A DNA stretch of 21,635 nt from Nitrosopelagicus sp964511265. GTDB lineage: Archaea > Thermoproteota > Nitrososphaeria > Nitrososphaerales > Nitrosopumilaceae. Made by a program: the position numbers and the translations under genes. The notes beneath the pieces were generated by a model. The model did not search any database. It saw only the letters and a list, made by a program, of their open reading frames with translations, and was not told the DNA's origin. The DNA lies in NCBI GenBank assembly GCA_964511265.1, contig CAZEES010000021.1:1-21635 (forward strand). The letters are read 5' to 3'. Positions 1-7,392 of the stretch are shown here, piece after piece. Numbering within the stretch: position 1 is the first letter of the stretch; every line of letters begins with the position of its first letter.

Positions 1-118
1 CCTGATTATTTGTAATTCCTGATTTTTCTTCATAGAATGATTCACCAGTTTCTTTAATGAAAAATCCATAGCCTGATTTTTCACCGCCGGCACCGTCAAC
101 ATAAACACTAACTACCAT
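1..118 (-). CDS. RNase HI family protein, N-terminal fragment (cut by window edge)
   Basis: This is the first 39 codons of a gene that runs off the left edge. The protein starts MVVSVYVDGAGG, with Asp8 matching the first catalytic carboxylate of RNase H, followed by a GYGFFI strand. It is cut at GITNNQ, the stretch just before the catalytic Glu (the N-N-x-A-E motif) in short archaeal and bacterial RNase HI-like proteins. The family cleaves the RNA strand of RNA-DNA hybrids using two divalent metals. The ATG overlaps the end of the upstream membrane-protein gene by 11 bp, so the two are probably co-transcribed. I see no Shine-Dalgarno-like sequence ahead of it. The Glu and remaining Asp residues lie outside the window, so activity cannot be judged. 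Confidence 0.7.
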   Translation of the reverse strand, partial: MVVSVYVDGAGGEKSGYGFFIKETGESFYEEKSGITNNQ

Positions 119-560
119 CTTTGTACAATTTTGTAAATTTTACAGACAAATTTAATGTAATCATGTATACTACAGTGGAGATTAATTGTGAAATAATTGA
201 TGCCATATAAGGTTCATAATCTATCAGTAAGAAATAGTATTGTAAACTCCACCTAACAATTGTATAAACAACTTCACCAATTCCTAATGATGAGATGATT
301 TTGATTAAATCAGATTTTAAAAGTGTATTATTTCTTTCACCATTATCTAGAACGTATTTTTTTCTGTTATCAAGATAGAATAAACCACAAAAAATTGAAA
401 AAAATACCGCATAATCTACTATCAGAGTAAATGATGAATTGAGATAGCTAGCTTGATCACCAAAGTAATCTGCAGCAATTGCAGAGATAATGATCGATCC
501 AAGAAAACCTAAAAGAACATTTTTGTTTAATTTTAGATATTCGCGGTATTTTTGTTTCAT
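108..560 (-). CDS. Four-helix integral membrane protein of unknown function
   Basis: I do not recognise this 150-residue protein with certainty. It has a basic N-terminus (MKQKYREYLKLNK) and four hydrophobic segments at about residues 14-33, 44-63, 85-111 and 117-137. A charged loop (DNRKKYVLDNGERNN) separates helices 2 and 3. There is no signal peptide apart from the first helix. Size and topology resemble GtrA-like small membrane proteins, which work in surface polysaccharide pathways, but this is only a shape similarity. Its 3' end overlaps the RNase HI start by 11 bp, suggesting a two-gene transcript. The start is an ATG. An A/T-rich stretch about 20-27 nt upstream could be a weak TATA element. 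Confidence 0.6.
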   Translation of the reverse strand: MKQKYREYLKLNKNVLLGFLGSIIISAIAADYFGDQASYLNSSFTLIVDYAVFFSIFCGLFYLDNRKKYVLDNGERNNTLLKSDLIKIISSLGIGEVVYTIVRWSLQYYFLLIDYEPYMASIISQLISTVVYMITLNLSVKFTKLYKDGS

Positions 561-633
561 ATTTTTAGATAAAATGTGTCATTTTTAGCTTTTCTAGGTA
601 AAACCATTAATTATATTATTTTTCAGTAGTAAT

Positions 634-957
634 ATGGATGCAGACGAGAAACGATTGAAACAAGAAGATTGTAATGAAGATGAATTGGGAACAGGAATTC
701 TAACACTAACTAACAAACGTATTGCATTTGATAAAAGAAAGAGTAGAATTGCAGATTTTTCAACAAAAATGGGAGAGACCGTAATTGATGTACCTCTGAA
801 CGAGGTAGATGTATGGAAAGAAGGTAGATTCATCAAAAAAATTTGTTTTAAAATTACAACAGATACAGATGGAAAATCATACAAGTTTGGTGTTTTGGGA
901 ACAGGTGGATGGTTAGAAGAAATTCAAGATGCCATTGAAGATTTCAAGAATCAATAA
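634..957 (+). CDS. Small PH/GRAM-like domain protein
   Basis: This 107-residue soluble protein has the sequence pattern of a PH/GRAM-like domain. Alternating short beta strands include GILTLTNKRIAF at residues 21-32, a typical G-x-L-x-L-T-x-x-R-hydrophobic-x-F strand pair. Later strands (VIDVPLNEVDVW, KICFKI, SYKFGV) lead into a closing amphipathic helix, WLEEIQDAIEDF, at 93-104. Such domains bind lipids or proteins in eukaryotes; their role in archaea is unclear. There is no signal peptide or membrane segment. The ATG sits about 20-25 nt after a TTAATTATAT element (607-616), consistent with a leaderless transcript. The gene converges on kae1 and overlaps its 3' end by 7 bp. The fold assignment is a pattern judgement; the cellular role is unknown. 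Confidence 0.6.
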   Translation: MDADEKRLKQEDCNEDELGTGILTLTNKRIAFDKRKSRIADFSTKMGETVIDVPLNEVDVWKEGRFIKKICFKITTDTDGKSYKFGVLGTGGWLEEIQDAIEDFKNQ

Positions 958-1934
958 AGAACATCCACACTGTCTAGTCTCCAAGATTGTTTTACAAAAG
1001 TATCTTTCATTTTTGCACCAGCAGACACACTAGATTCTTTGATACCAGTCCAAGCGATTTGAGAACCACAATCGCCTGCATAATTTAATGGAACGACAAA
1101 AAATTTTGCTTTCTGTCTTTTACACACATCCTTTAACATAGAAGACAATCTTTTGTTTGCAGCAACTCCTCCAACTATCATAATTTCATTTTTTCTGGTA
1201 AATGCTAAAGCACGTTCTGTTGCTTCAGCAATCATAGCAAATGCAGTTTCTTGTAGCGAATAACATGCATCTTCAATTCCTTTTGAGACACTTTGTTTTG
1301 CAGCAGATAGTAGACCAGAGAAGGATACATCATTTCCTTTTACCACATATGGTAAATCAATGTAAGTGGTTGATTTGTTTGCGAGTTCTTCAATTTTCTT
1401 CCCACATGGTGAAGCAAATCCGAGTGACCGTCCAAATTGATCTAAGAGTTGACCCAAAGTAATATCCAATGTTTCACCAAAGACTCTCCACCTTCCTGAA
1501 GAGAATGCGAGAATCATTGTGTGTCCGCCAGAAACAAGAAGAACCAAAGGATTCTTTGCACCTGTTAGAAGCTTGCCTAACTCAATATGACCAATTGCAT
1601 GATTTACAGGATAAATTGGAATATCATAATAAGAGGATAGAGAACGTGCCACTACAGCACCTACTCTTAGACAAGGTCCAAGACCAGGACCACCTGCATA
1701 TGCAATCATATCAAGATCATTAATTTTGATTTTTGCTTCATCAAGACATTGTTTTAAAACTAAAGAACTGTTTTCAATATGATGACGTGATGCTTCTCTA
1801 GGATGAATTCCTTCTCCTTCAGGAGGTTTGTAGATTTTTCGTATATCAGATAAAATTTTTCCATTTTTCTGTTTTTTTTCAATCACAGCGCATGAGAAAG
1901 TGTGGGCTGTACTTTCAATTCCTAAACAGAGCAT
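951..1934 (-). CDS. kae1: Kae1/TsaD: tRNA N6-threonylcarbamoyladenosine transferase, KEOPS subunit
   Basis: Kae1 transfers the threonylcarbamoyl group from threonylcarbamoyl-AMP to A37 of ANN-decoding tRNAs, as the catalytic subunit of KEOPS. The 327-residue length is normal for an archaeal Kae1 without a fused Bud32 kinase. Visible landmarks are GIESTAHTFSCA (residues 5-16, ASKHA phosphate loop), the metal-binding NHAIGHIE with His112 and His116, VSGGHTM at 134-140, GETLDITLGQLLDQFGRSLG (153-172), and a C-terminal GDCGSQIAWTG with the third Asp ligand. It starts 1 nt after the stop codon of the YchF GTPase gene. A GGGGAT-like sequence at 1938-1944, inside the end of that gene, could act as ribosome-binding site, so translation is probably coupled. 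Its 3' end overlaps the convergent PH/GRAM-like gene by 7 bp. No Bud32, Pcc1 or Cgi121 gene is in the window. Confidence 0.95.
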   Translation of the reverse strand: MLCLGIESTAHTFSCAVIEKKQKNGKILSDIRKIYKPPEGEGIHPREASRHHIENSSLVLKQCLDEAKIKINDLDMIAYAGGPGLGPCLRVGAVVARSLSSYYDIPIYPVNHAIGHIELGKLLTGAKNPLVLLVSGGHTMILAFSSGRWRVFGETLDITLGQLLDQFGRSLGFASPCGKKIEELANKSTTYIDLPYVVKGNDVSFSGLLSAAKQSVSKGIEDACYSLQETAFAMIAEATERALAFTRKNEIMIVGGVAANKRLSSMLKDVCKRQKAKFFVVPLNYAGDCGSQIAWTGIKESSVSAGAKMKDTFVKQSWRLDSVDVLY

Positions 1935-1935
1935 G

Positions 1936-3129
1936 CTATCCCCTACTTAGTGTCGATACTATTTTTACTATATCGCCATTTTTTAGTTGATGATCAGCAC
2001 CAATACGTTGTTTAGTTTTAGCATCGATTGCATGTAAGAATCCTTTACCTATATCTTGATGAATGGTAAATGCTAATTCTTTTGCAGTAGAACCGTTTTT
2101 TAATAGTCGTGCATCAGGTAAGACCTGCCCTTGTTTGTTTGTTAATTTAGTTTCATCTTCAACAGGATAAACGACGATCATATCTAGAATATCAAAAATT
2201 ACAGTATTAAGAATTTTTTGGACACCAGTTGTTTGGATTTTTGTTAGAACGTTTTTTGCAAGGTGTAATGCATTGTTTTGTTGTTCAGATAATTCGATAT
2301 CATCGTTTCCTTTAAAATTATCATCTCCTGGCACATAATCAATTAATTTTGCTTTTGTAGCTTTTTTCAATAAAAGTTCAGTTTCAGCGCTAGAAGATAT
2401 CACTTTAAAAGTTTCAGATATTTTTTCCATGATTGTAAGATTATCACATAAATCTGCTTTGTTAGCTGCAATGAGCAAGGGTTTTGCTTTTTTTCTCAGA
2501 GATTTTAGGAAATCTATCATTTCATTTTCTGTCCAATCTTGTGGTTTTTTTGATTTCAATGACATTGATATTAAGACTTGATCGACTTGAGATTCTAATA
2601 TTCCTAGCCCAGTAAAACGACGTGCAATTCCATCGGAAAGTTTAGCACGTTTTTGTTCTATTTCTTTTACAAGTTTTGGCCATTCCCTATCAAGAATTTG
2701 TTTAAACCACAAATCAAATTCTTCTTCAACAAATTTTATGTCTTCTAATGGATCATGTGTTCCAAGACTAACCGGTTGTCCTTGAATGTCAGTTGATCCA
2801 GAGATATCAACTACATGAATCAATGCATCTGCTTTCATAGCATCTGTAAGGAATTGATTTCCTAATCCTTTACCTTCATGAGCACCTGGAACTAAGCCTG
2901 CTACATCAATTAGTTTTACAGGAACGAATCTAGTTCCATCATGACACAGATCATTTCCACATCTATTATCCAAATTTTTACATTCACAGTTAATCTTCAA
3001 ATAGCAAACTCCAACATTAGGTTCAATTGTGGTAAAGGGAAAATTTCCACTTTGAGCCATTGTCTCAGTTGCAGCTGAAAAAAAAGTTGATTTTCCAACA
3101 TTAGCCTTTCCAAGTAAACCAATTTGCAT
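1936..3129 (-). CDS. YchF/OLA1-like Obg-family GTPase with TGS domain
   Basis: This 397-residue protein belongs to the archaeal branch of the YchF/OLA1 family, ribosome-associated P-loop NTPases; several members prefer ATP. Motifs in order are Walker A GKANVGKST (7-15), switch/G3 DVAGLVPGAHEGKGLG (75-90), a helical insertion at about 135-205, the G4-like ANKADL (about 222-227), and a C-terminal TGS domain from about residue 310 that ends GDIVKIV. The archaeal insert between G1 and G3 carries four cysteines (Cys48, Cys50, Cys57, Cys62) that look like a small metal-binding knuckle. It is the first gene of a two-gene minus-strand unit with kae1. Its start faces the AK6-like gene across a 51-bp divergent intergenic region. 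Confidence 0.93.
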   Translation of the reverse strand: MQIGLLGKANVGKSTFFSAATETMAQSGNFPFTTIEPNVGVCYLKINCECKNLDNRCGNDLCHDGTRFVPVKLIDVAGLVPGAHEGKGLGNQFLTDAMKADALIHVVDISGSTDIQGQPVSLGTHDPLEDIKFVEEEFDLWFKQILDREWPKLVKEIEQKRAKLSDGIARRFTGLGILESQVDQVLISMSLKSKKPQDWTENEMIDFLKSLRKKAKPLLIAANKADLCDNLTIMEKISETFKVISSSAETELLLKKATKAKLIDYVPGDDNFKGNDDIELSEQQNNALHLAKNVLTKIQTTGVQKILNTVIFDILDMIVVYPVEDETKLTNKQGQVLPDARLLKNGSTAKELAFTIHQDIGKGFLHAIDAKTKQRIGADHQLKNGDIVKIVSTLSRG

Positions 3130-3149
3130 AAGGTGATAGTTTTCATTTG

Positions 3150-3162
3150 ATCATATTAGTAT
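3150..3162. promoter_or_regulatory. Candidate shared TATA element for divergent YchF and AK6-like genes
   Basis: The 51-bp intergenic region holds one clear A/T-rich TATA-like stretch, CATATTAGTATTA, centred near 3155-3157. That centre is about 26 nt before the plus-strand ATG at 3181 and about 27 nt before the minus-strand ATG at 3129. This is the archaeal TATA-to-start spacing for leaderless transcripts in both directions. It is inferred from geometry only, and the match to a strong TATA consensus is modest. Confidence 0.4.
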
Positions 3163-3180
3163 TACAGAAATTCATTAATC

Positions 3181-3756
3181 ATGGACACGAAAAGTAACTG
3201 TATGAATTTAGTAATCACAGGTAATCCAGGTGTGGGAAAACATACAACTACAGATTTGTTCGTAAAACAAGATTCTTCATATCAGATAATAGATATTAAC
3301 AAATTTGCAATTGAAGGAAGTTTTGGGAATAAAGTCGAAGATGGTTTTGAAGTCAACACCATAGAGCTGAAAGATGAGATTAAGAAAAAGGTATCAGATA
3401 AATCAATAATTGTCGGTCATTTGGCGCCATATGTCCTTGACGATTCAGATATTGATTTAGCAATTGTATTGAGAAAAAATCCTTATGATCTTATAGATAT
3501 TTACAAAAAAAGGGATTATCAAGAATCAAAAATAAAACAAAATGCAGGTAGTGAAGTACTAGGTGTTATTGCAAATGATGCAATTGCATCATTTGGAAAA
3601 GAGAAAACTTTTGAGATTGACACAACAACAAAAACACCAGAGAGAATTGTGGAAGAGATTAATGGAATAATTAAGAATAAAGAAGGAGGAGACATAATAG
3701 ATTGGTTAACAATAATTGAAGAGAGGAATGAGTTTGGCAGGTTTTTTGATTACTAA
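3181..3756 (+). CDS. AK6/Fap7-like putative adenylate kinase / NTPase
   Basis: This 191-residue protein resembles the AK6/Fap7 (archaeal 'putative adenylate kinase') family. Its eukaryotic members act in small-ribosomal-subunit maturation with uS11 and have adenylate kinase or ATPase activity. The P-loop is at residues 14-22, the second strand gives YQIIDINKFA, and VGHLAPY holds the His of the family's Walker B-like region. The AIVLRKNPYDLIDIYKKRDY segment and the following K-I-x-x-N-x-x-x-E-V-L-x-V-I-x-x-D-A helix are typical. The Walker A reads G-N-P-G-V-G-K-H-T, so the residue after the invariant Lys is His21 rather than Ser/Thr. I use ATG 3181 because the TATA-like element lies about 26 nt upstream; an internal Met8 is possible. 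Confidence 0.8.
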   Translation: MDTKSNCMNLVITGNPGVGKHTTTDLFVKQDSSYQIIDINKFAIEGSFGNKVEDGFEVNTIELKDEIKKKVSDKSIIVGHLAPYVLDDSDIDLAIVLRKNPYDLIDIYKKRDYQESKIKQNAGSEVLGVIANDAIASFGKEKTFEIDTTTKTPERIVEEINGIIKNKEGGDIIDWLTIIEERNEFGRFFDY

Positions 3757-3767
3757 TTTAATATAAT
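3757..3767 (+). promoter_or_regulatory. TATA element for the archaeosine TGT gene
   Basis: TTTAATATAAT is centred about 27 nt upstream of the TTG at 3789, which fits a leaderless transcript. It begins immediately after the AK6-like stop codon. Confidence 0.55.
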
Positions 3768-3788
3768 CCCCAAGAGTCATACAAAGAA

Positions 3789-5303
3789 TTGTTTGAGATA
3801 AAATACAGTGATCTAGCTGGTAGAATCGGGATTCTTCACACAAACCATGGGAAGATTGAAACACCATCTTTTGTGCCGGTGATACACCCCGTTAAACAAT
3901 CAATACCTGCAAAAAAAATCAAAGAGATTGGGTTTGATGTTGTAATTACGAATGCATACATCACAATGAAAAGACTTGAGGATAAAGCAAGAAAAGATGG
4001 AATTCATAAAATTATAAAATATGATGGCTCCATAATGACTGATTCTGGCGGTTATCAAGTTTTAGAGTATGGAGAAGTGGATGTAAAACCACCAGCCATG
4101 GCAAAATTTGAAATGGACATAATGACTGATTTCGCCATACCGCTAGACAAACCAACTGGGTTTGGATTATCAAAGAAACAAGCAAGAGAGTATGTTGATC
4201 ACACACTAAGAGTTTGTAAAACAACAATAAAAAATAAAAAAAATAATGGACAAATTTGGATTGGTCCAATTCAAGGTAGTGAACATCCAGAATTAGTAAA
4301 AAGATCAACAAGTGAATTAATTAGAATGGGATATCAAATGCTCGCATTAGGAAGTCCGGTTGAGTTTATGGAATCATACGAATATAGATTATTAGCAGAG
4401 ATGATTATTGCTGCTAAGAAAAATATACCGACTTCAATTCCTTTACATCTTTTTGGTGCAGGACATCCTTTGACAATTCCTTTAGCTGTAGCATTGGGAT
4501 GCGATACATTTGATTCTGCATCATACATGCTGTATGCAAAACATGATAGAGTGATTACGGATGATGGAACAAGAAGATTGGAAGAATTAGAGTATTTCCC
4601 ATTTGATTGTGAAGTATCTTCAAGATACAAACCAAAGGAATTACTTGGTATGAAAAAAGAAGAAAGAATAGATCAAATTGCACTTTTCAATTTATACTCG
4701 ATAAAGGCGGAGGTTGACCGAGTCAAACAAGCGATACGAGAAGGAAGATTATGGGAATATACAATGAAAAAGGCAAGAGCACATCCAAAATTATTTGAAA
4801 CAGTTGATGTTATTTTGAACAACGCAAAATTCCTACAAGATGGCACTCCAAAGTTCAAAGAAAAAGCAATCTTCCTATTTGGACCTGAAGATCAGTATAG
4901 ACCAGAGATAAAGAGATTTCATGAGTATGTAAAAAAATTTAGAACAAAAAAGAAGATGGTTGTGATTACTAAAGATCCAACAATAAAGCCAGTCTTTTCA
5001 TCATATGAATACAAGAAATTACGAAGAAAATTCAAAGATCCAGATTTAATACAGTTTTGCAATTATAATCCATTTTTAGGAATAATTCCAATTGAGATAT
5101 CTGATGTTTTTCCAGCCTCACATTATGTCATGACTAGAAAAGAATTTGAGCCTGAGAAATTTCCTACATTTTTACAGATTTGGAGTGAGTTTTTCAACAA
5201 AAATAAATTTGATTCAGTTTATCTCCCAAAAGATGATTTTTTCCTACAAAAATTTAAGAAATTCATTCCAAAAGGAATAACGAAAAAACAAATTACTGAA
5301 TAA
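3789..5303 (+). CDS. tgtA: Archaeosine tRNA-guanine transglycosylase (TgtA), without PUA domain
   Basis: Archaeal TGT exchanges G15 in the tRNA D-loop for the archaeosine precursor preQ0. The catalytic domain (about 1-340) is well conserved: Asp85 in MTDSGGYQ, the IWIGPIQG and LALGSPVE loops, HLFGAGHP, and the second catalytic Asp242 in FDSASYMLYA. The zinc site is not conserved. The C-x-C-x2-C segment reads F272-D-C274-E-V-S277, and the ligand His of the following helix is Phe300 (IALFNLY), so only Cys274 remains. Residues 355-504 match the C1/C2 accessory region, but the protein stops at 504 and lacks the C-terminal PUA domain usual in full-length archaeal enzymes (near 580 residues). The start is TTG: an in-frame stop lies at 3759 with no ATG between, and a TATA element sits 27 nt upstream. 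Confidence 0.93.
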   Translation: MFEIKYSDLAGRIGILHTNHGKIETPSFVPVIHPVKQSIPAKKIKEIGFDVVITNAYITMKRLEDKARKDGIHKIIKYDGSIMTDSGGYQVLEYGEVDVKPPAMAKFEMDIMTDFAIPLDKPTGFGLSKKQAREYVDHTLRVCKTTIKNKKNNGQIWIGPIQGSEHPELVKRSTSELIRMGYQMLALGSPVEFMESYEYRLLAEMIIAAKKNIPTSIPLHLFGAGHPLTIPLAVALGCDTFDSASYMLYAKHDRVITDDGTRRLEELEYFPFDCEVSSRYKPKELLGMKKEERIDQIALFNLYSIKAEVDRVKQAIREGRLWEYTMKKARAHPKLFETVDVILNNAKFLQDGTPKFKEKAIFLFGPEDQYRPEIKRFHEYVKKFRTKKKMVVITKDPTIKPVFSSYEYKKLRRKFKDPDLIQFCNYNPFLGIIPIEISDVFPASHYVMTRKEFEPEKFPTFLQIWSEFFNKNKFDSVYLPKDDFFLQKFKKFIPKGITKKQITE

Positions 5304-5322
5304 TTTATCTATAACATAAATT

Positions 5323-6153
5323 ATGTGTAAGAACATGATTAGATATTTTTTTGGAGGAGTGATTTGTTTAACAATATTATTTTCAATTCAAATTGCATTT
5401 GCAGATGAAGAATTACCTCTTCCAGAAGGAAAAAATGTTAAAGAATGGTATGCAATTGGAATAGCGTTAATTTCTGAGAATAGATATGAAGAAGCTATCA
5501 AATATTATGACAAAATTTTAGAGATCAATCCAAATGATGAAAAGGCATTATTAAACAAGGGTTCAGTTTTAATTGAGTTAGATAGAATTGAAGAAGCAAT
5601 AAAATATTATGAGAGGATTATAGAGATCAATCCAAATAATGTAAAGGCATTAGCAAGTAAAGGAATTGCATTAGCGCATTTACAAGAATATAACGATGCA
5701 TTAGTTATGATTGACAAGGCATTATTACTTGATCCAGATAATGAAATTGTTAAAGGTAAAAAAGCAAATTTTTTGAGTGGTGCACCTACAATACCTGCAC
5801 ATGATTCAGTTTATGAAATTAAATTCAGAATTACTGTAAGAGATTCATCTGGATCTTTGATATCAGTTTCAGAGTCAACTAATACAAGATATTTACCATA
5901 CGAAATCACTGATGAAATCTTTGCAAAAGGTTTTGATTCAAAAGATACAGTGATGATTGATGGAACATTGTATGAAAGAGTGAAAAAATTTGAAGGTGCA
6001 GCATCAGTTGATGATAGATCTGGAATGTTTAGTATAACAACAACATTAGATGGTTGGATGATAGATGTTTTTCAGGCATTCACACCAATGATAATAATTG
6101 AAAAAGATGATGTTGCAACAATAGAATGGACTATTTTAAAAGAGATTACTTAG
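5323..6153 (+). CDS. Secreted TPR-repeat protein with unknown C-terminal domain
   Basis: This 276-residue protein has an N-terminal signal peptide, probably cleaved after the A-F-A at 25-27. Three tetratricopeptide repeats follow at about 41-72, 75-106 and 109-140, with Y/E-EAIKYY and EINPNN-type boundaries. Residues 155-276 form a separate beta-rich domain that I do not recognise. The TPR part should mediate protein contacts on the outer face of the membrane or in the pseudoperiplasm. A second in-frame ATG at 5335 (Met5) lies about 26 nt after TTTATCTATA (5304-5313) and gives a more typical signal peptide, so the true start may be 5335. The 3' end overlaps the convergent glycosyltransferase gene by 8 bp and is followed at once by seven Ts. 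Confidence 0.75.
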   Translation: MCKNMIRYFFGGVICLTILFSIQIAFADEELPLPEGKNVKEWYAIGIALISENRYEEAIKYYDKILEINPNDEKALLNKGSVLIELDRIEEAIKYYERIIEINPNNVKALASKGIALAHLQEYNDALVMIDKALLLDPDNEIVKGKKANFLSGAPTIPAHDSVYEIKFRITVRDSSGSLISVSESTNTRYLPYEITDEIFAKGFDSKDTVMIDGTLYERVKKFEGAASVDDRSGMFSITTTLDGWMIDVFQAFTPMIIIEKDDVATIEWTILKEIT

Positions 6154-7360
6154 GTTTTTTTGAGAAAAACATCGCAACGCCTATGGAGAAAAATACTAGT
6201 GTCGGGACGAATCGATAAGGAAGAATTTCGTAAAAGTATGTAAACATAATCAGAATAGGACTGAAGATTATTGTTCCGGCCAAGAGTGAGTGAATGATAT
6301 CAGTATTAGGATTATTCTTAGATAATATGTACAATCCAACAGTTATGGGTAGTAGCATAATTGTGAAGAAAATGTCATATCTAAATTGCATGGCAGTATC
6401 TGCAAATCCAAGGAAGAATTTTGAGTATTCAATTTCAATAATATCAGTGTAGACAGATTTACCGAAAAACACGATTAAAAATGCAACAAGTATTATGCCC
6501 AGATAGGATGCAAAAACAAAGTATTTTTTCTTAGTTTCAATTTCACTGCGATAGGTAGAATATAATGTCATAAGGAAGAATGGTGCAGCATACGCTTTAG
6601 TAAATACAGATAAGATGTAGAATAAGGGGGAGAGCATCCATTTCTTTCTAATTGCGTAGATAGAGATTATGTAAAATAATACCCAAAAATTTTCATAAAC
6701 AGCAATAGTATCAAAAGTCAAGAAGATGTGACTTTGCAAGAGAACCAACATTGAAATTATTCCAGCGAATCTTTTACCCGTTAATTGCACAGTTAGCAGA
6801 TATGTGAAGAAAACAACTAAAATGCTAGCAAGAAAAGGCAGGACTTTGATATTTTGGAAAATGTTCACAGATGCATCCAATAATGCTAGTCGAACATAAC
6901 GATCTAATTGTTCATCAATGTATTGATTTGGAATTTTACTTTCTCCACCAGGCCAATACTCCAATGCCTCTTCTAATAAGAGATAATCAGCCCACTGTTC
7001 TCTTTCATCCATAAATAGTTCAGGAGTGCTAAACCCCGCATACGTTCCTAGTATTATTATTAAAATTATTACTGAAATTTTTTTGGAAATTTCAAATTCC
7101 CTTATTTGGTCAATTCTAGCACCAAAAGAGGGAATTTTGTTTTTGTAGTATACAAAACCAATTGCAAAGATTACAATATTACCACATATTACAAGATAAG
7201 CTTGGTGACCAATCTCAAATTGTGTTTCAGGTTTATCAGGATAGTTACCAAACGAATAATGATATAGTGCTGGAAAAATAATTGCAACCAGCGTCATTAA
7301 TACAACAACAAGTGTAATTAGAAAAGTGATTTTTGAGATTGTTGTCCTTGTCTTTTGCAT
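6146..7360 (-). CDS. Polytopic membrane protein, probable GT-C-fold glycosyltransferase
   Basis: This 404-residue, very hydrophobic protein has roughly ten membrane segments. The first extracytoplasmic-loop candidate holds Asp118-Glu119 (ELFMDEREQW), resembling the acidic motif after the early helices of GT-C enzymes (PMT, ArnT and dolichyl-phosphate-sugar-dependent families). Later features are the FLASILVVFFTYLLTVQL helix, the FDTIAVYENFW segment and the SVFTKAYAAPFFL segment, all in the style of PMT/ArnT-like membrane sugar transferases. Such enzymes transfer a lipid-linked sugar to an acceptor outside the membrane, plausibly a surface glycoprotein. The substrate cannot be read from sequence. 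The ATG is about 25 nt downstream of an AATTTAATTA element (7381-7390). The gene converges on the TPR gene with an 8-bp overlap. Confidence 0.6.
   Translation of the reverse strand: MQKTRTTISKITFLITLVVVLMTLVAIIFPALYHYSFGNYPDKPETQFEIGHQAYLVICGNIVIFAIGFVYYKNKIPSFGARIDQIREFEISKKISVIILIIILGTYAGFSTPELFMDEREQWADYLLLEEALEYWPGGESKIPNQYIDEQLDRYVRLALLDASVNIFQNIKVLPFLASILVVFFTYLLTVQLTGKRFAGIISMLVLLQSHIFLTFDTIAVYENFWVLFYIISIYAIRKKWMLSPLFYILSVFTKAYAAPFFLMTLYSTYRSEIETKKKYFVFASYLGIILVAFLIVFFGKSVYTDIIEIEYSKFFLGFADTAMQFRYDIFFTIMLLPITVGLYILSKNNPNTDIIHSLLAGTIIFSPILIMFTYFYEILPYRFVPTLVFFSIGVAMFFSKKPK
6155..6161 (+). terminator. T-run downstream of the TPR gene
   Basis: Seven consecutive Ts begin 2 nt after the TAG of the TPR gene. 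Archaeal RNA polymerase terminates at such T-tracts. This one lies inside the last codons of the convergent gene. Confidence 0.4.
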
Positions 7361-7392
7361 GTGTGTGATCTTTGAAACTGGTAATTAAATTA

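Noticed and set aside
594..884. Minus-strand open frame over the PH/GRAM-like gene
   Set aside because: It lies opposite a gene with a recognisable domain pattern and a well-placed promoter; its own protein is low-complexity hydrophobic without domain signs.
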